The position numbers and the translations under genes are program-made. Shown here one piece after another: positions 62,701 to 64,000 of a stretch of 64,000 bases of DNA; within the stretch, counting starts at the first letter, position 1, and every line of letters begins with the position of its first letter. A model generated the notes under the pieces. The model worked only from the letters and a program-made list of their open reading frames with translations. It did not search any database and had not been told where the DNA came from. The stretch comes from RBC074 sp964470555 (GTDB lineage: Bacteria; Acidobacteriota; Blastocatellia; RBC074), in contig CAYYDG010000010.1 in NCBI GenBank assembly GCA_964470555.1, positions 1 to 64,000 on the forward strand, written 5' to 3'.

Positions 62701-64000
62701 CGAGCAACACGGCATTGATGAACAAAAACTCCGTCGCTTCGGCATAAGCGCGATAGTTCGGGTCTTCGGCGAAGGCGATGATGTGGCCTTGTCCCATCGG
62801 TTGGTGAATCAGAAAAGCCTTTTGCTGGATCAACGCCAACGAATCCGGCCACGCGAATCCGCTGGCTAGCAAGTTGTCGCGTTTGGCGTAAATGCCTACG
62901 TTGCGGCCTCGATCCAGTTTGATTGGCGAAAAGACACGAGTGCCTTCCGTCAAAACCTGAATCTCACCGTCCGTGCCCGAACTCAACCAGTGATCTTCGT
63001 CCAGCCGCACGCGCAAAATCGCGCCGGGAATCAATTCGGGCTGTTCGCGCAGCGGTTGAATGGCTTGATCGAAATCCGCCGGTTTGGCCGCAGAGGTTCG
63101 CGCCGCCGGTTGATCGCTTTCGGCAGAACCGTCGCGCAACTCAGTTCGAGTTTCCAGCAAGCCCGTGTTTTCGCGCGCAGCCCAACGGGAAGCTTCAGCC
63201 AAAGTGATTAAGGTTCCTCCAGCCGAAACCCAGTCTTTGATTCGCCGCAAGTTTTCTCCGCTCAGCGTCGCCGAATAATTTCCGCTCGGCAAAATCAACA
63301 CGTCGTATCGGCGCAAATCCACTCGGCCAAGCGAAGCAGTTCTGACCGCCGTCACCGATTGGCCATAGCGCCTTTCCAGCACGAACCGCGCCCAGCCTGC
63401 GGACAAACTGCTGGTCGGCGAATCCCACGCCAGCAGGACTTTCGGCGCTTTCAACGTCACGACCTGGTTGCTGCCAAGCGAAGCGCCTTCGCTGACAAAT
63501 GCGCTATCCAGTTTGATGATTTCGGCGTTGTGTTTGGCGGCGATAGCGGCCAGCCTGGTTTTCAAATCCGCGCCGTTGTCCGCATTGCGAAAGAACACTG
63601 TGCCGCGTTCGAACTTTCTGCCGCCGATGGCGAACGACGAAGCCAGAAACCGCGCCTGCAAACCGTTTTGCAAAGCTTCGATCACAGCCGCTGCTGAAGT
63701 CGCTCCCCACGGCAAGGCGTATCCGACCACGGCATCTGGCAAATTCGCCGCAGCCGCTTTCAATGATTCGGCGGTAATCGGGGAAGATTTCACAGTGATG
63801 GCGCTGGCCGCCGCCAGACATTCCACGTCGTAAAGCAGCGCCTGATTCCAGGCGGTCGTATCGTAAATCTGATCGGGTTGGCGACGCTTGCGGCGTTCTT
63901 CCTGACGTTTGATGAACTCGTCATTCATCGGAACATTTTGATCCAGCAAATTGCGAACGATCATTCCTGCCGGTTGCGGCAGCGGCACGATGAAGGTTCC
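62687..64000 (-). CDS. M14-type peptidase-like secreted protein, C-terminal part (partial)
   Basis: The reading frame continues past the window edge, so only the last 437 or so residues are seen. They begin with GTFIVPLPQPAGMIVRNLLDQNVPMND and end in LLGAAY. This is the C-terminal part seen in acidobacterial M14 zinc carboxypeptidase proteins, with a Rossmann/GATase1-like domain (PKVLLAWDSPTSSLSAGWARF..., DVLILPSGNY). The zinc ligands must be outside the window, so activity cannot be judged. Most of the frame has a normal composition. Confidence 0.75.
   Translation of the reverse strand, partial: GTFIVPLPQPAGMIVRNLLDQNVPMNDEFIKRQEERRKRRQPDQIYDTTAWNQALLYDVECLAAASAITVKSSPITAESLKAAAANLPDAVVGYALPWGATSAAAVIEALQNGLQARFLASSFAIGGRKFERGTVFFRNADNGADLKTRLAAIAAKHNAEIIKLDSAFVSEGASLGSNQVVTLKAPKVLLAWDSPTSSLSAGWARFVLERRYGQSVTAVRTASLGRVDLRRYDVLILPSGNYSATLSGENLRRIKDWVSAGGTLITLAEASRWAARENTGLLETRTELRDGSAESDQPAARTSAAKPADFDQAIQPLREQPELIPGAILRVRLDEDHWLSSGTDGEIQVLTEGTRVFSPIKLDRGRNVGIYAKRDNLLASGFAWPDSLALIQQKAFLIHQPMGQGHIIAFAEDPNYRAYAEATEFLFINAVLLGAAY

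Overview
This 64 kb window looks like a chromosomal segment of a Gram-negative (diderm), GC-moderate heterotroph, most likely an Acidobacteriota member of the Blastocatellia type. The basis is inference from gene content. Lipid A/Kdo synthesis (waaA) and an outer-membrane barrel show an outer membrane. A divergent sigma-70-like protein paired with a Cys-free anti-sigma-like membrane protein, a TonB-type protein with an N-terminal zinc ribbon, the PIG-L/M14 secreted hydrolases and many short intergenic palindromes are all in keeping with that group. No rRNA, tRNA, CRISPR array, transposase or prophage was seen.

Layout. 0-6 kb: murB and murA (convergent, tails overlapping), a single-domain response regulator, and an operon of two small coiled-coil proteins, mmsA and rnz. 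6-10.5 kb: a molybdenum hydroxylase operon (Mo subunit, 2Fe-2S subunit, an unrelated 167-aa protein, FAD subunit). 10.5-14 kb: a 153-bp MITE-like insertion with an 11-bp target duplication, then a CMD/AhpD-like protein and radical-SAM ArsS (arsenosugar pathway), then a PMT-like membrane glycosyltransferase. 14-21.5 kb: a HerA-type ATPase, a sigma factor split exactly at an A AAA AAC slippery heptamer, its anti-sigma partner, uvrA and a DUF104/PIN toxin-antitoxin pair. 21.5-28.4 kb: a TonB protein; a tightly coupled NAD-salvage operon (pncB, macro domain, nicotinamidase-like hydrolase, DUF1475 protein, a 29-aa membrane micropeptide, miaA); and a divergent arsR / arsI-arsN2 cassette with a clear operator. 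28.4-39 kb: glmM-cdaR-cdaA (c-di-AMP), two transporters, a DUF4230-like protein, an orphan DNA methyltransferase, an L-2-hydroxyglutarate dehydrogenase-like protein and a YmdB phosphodiesterase. 39-42.4 kb: efp, waaA and a CHAD domain split over two coupled genes.

42.6-51.2 kb is the most distinctive region: an outer-membrane beta-barrel protein, a SnoaL-like protein, a DUF4160/DUF2442 pair, a 1348-aa protein fusing ten CxxCH haem sites to an LVIVD beta-propeller with a C-terminal membrane anchor, and two secreted companions, closed by a strong bidirectional terminator. It could be an uncharacterised electron-transfer conduit. 51.3-64 kb holds a 1195-aa patatin-like protein whose catalytic halves are separated by about nine membrane segments, a secreted PIG-L deacetylase and a decayed partial copy of it, a low-GC pair (HEAT protein and an 885-aa chimeric surface protein with a highly structured leader), and the C-terminal part of an M14-type protein that runs off the window.

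Intergenic regions are unusually rich in unrelated inverted-repeat elements. At least six kinds are visible, one of them a two-copy REP/BIME-like palindrome that shows a compensatory base change. All family assignments are from motif and sequence recognition by eye; no database search was run.
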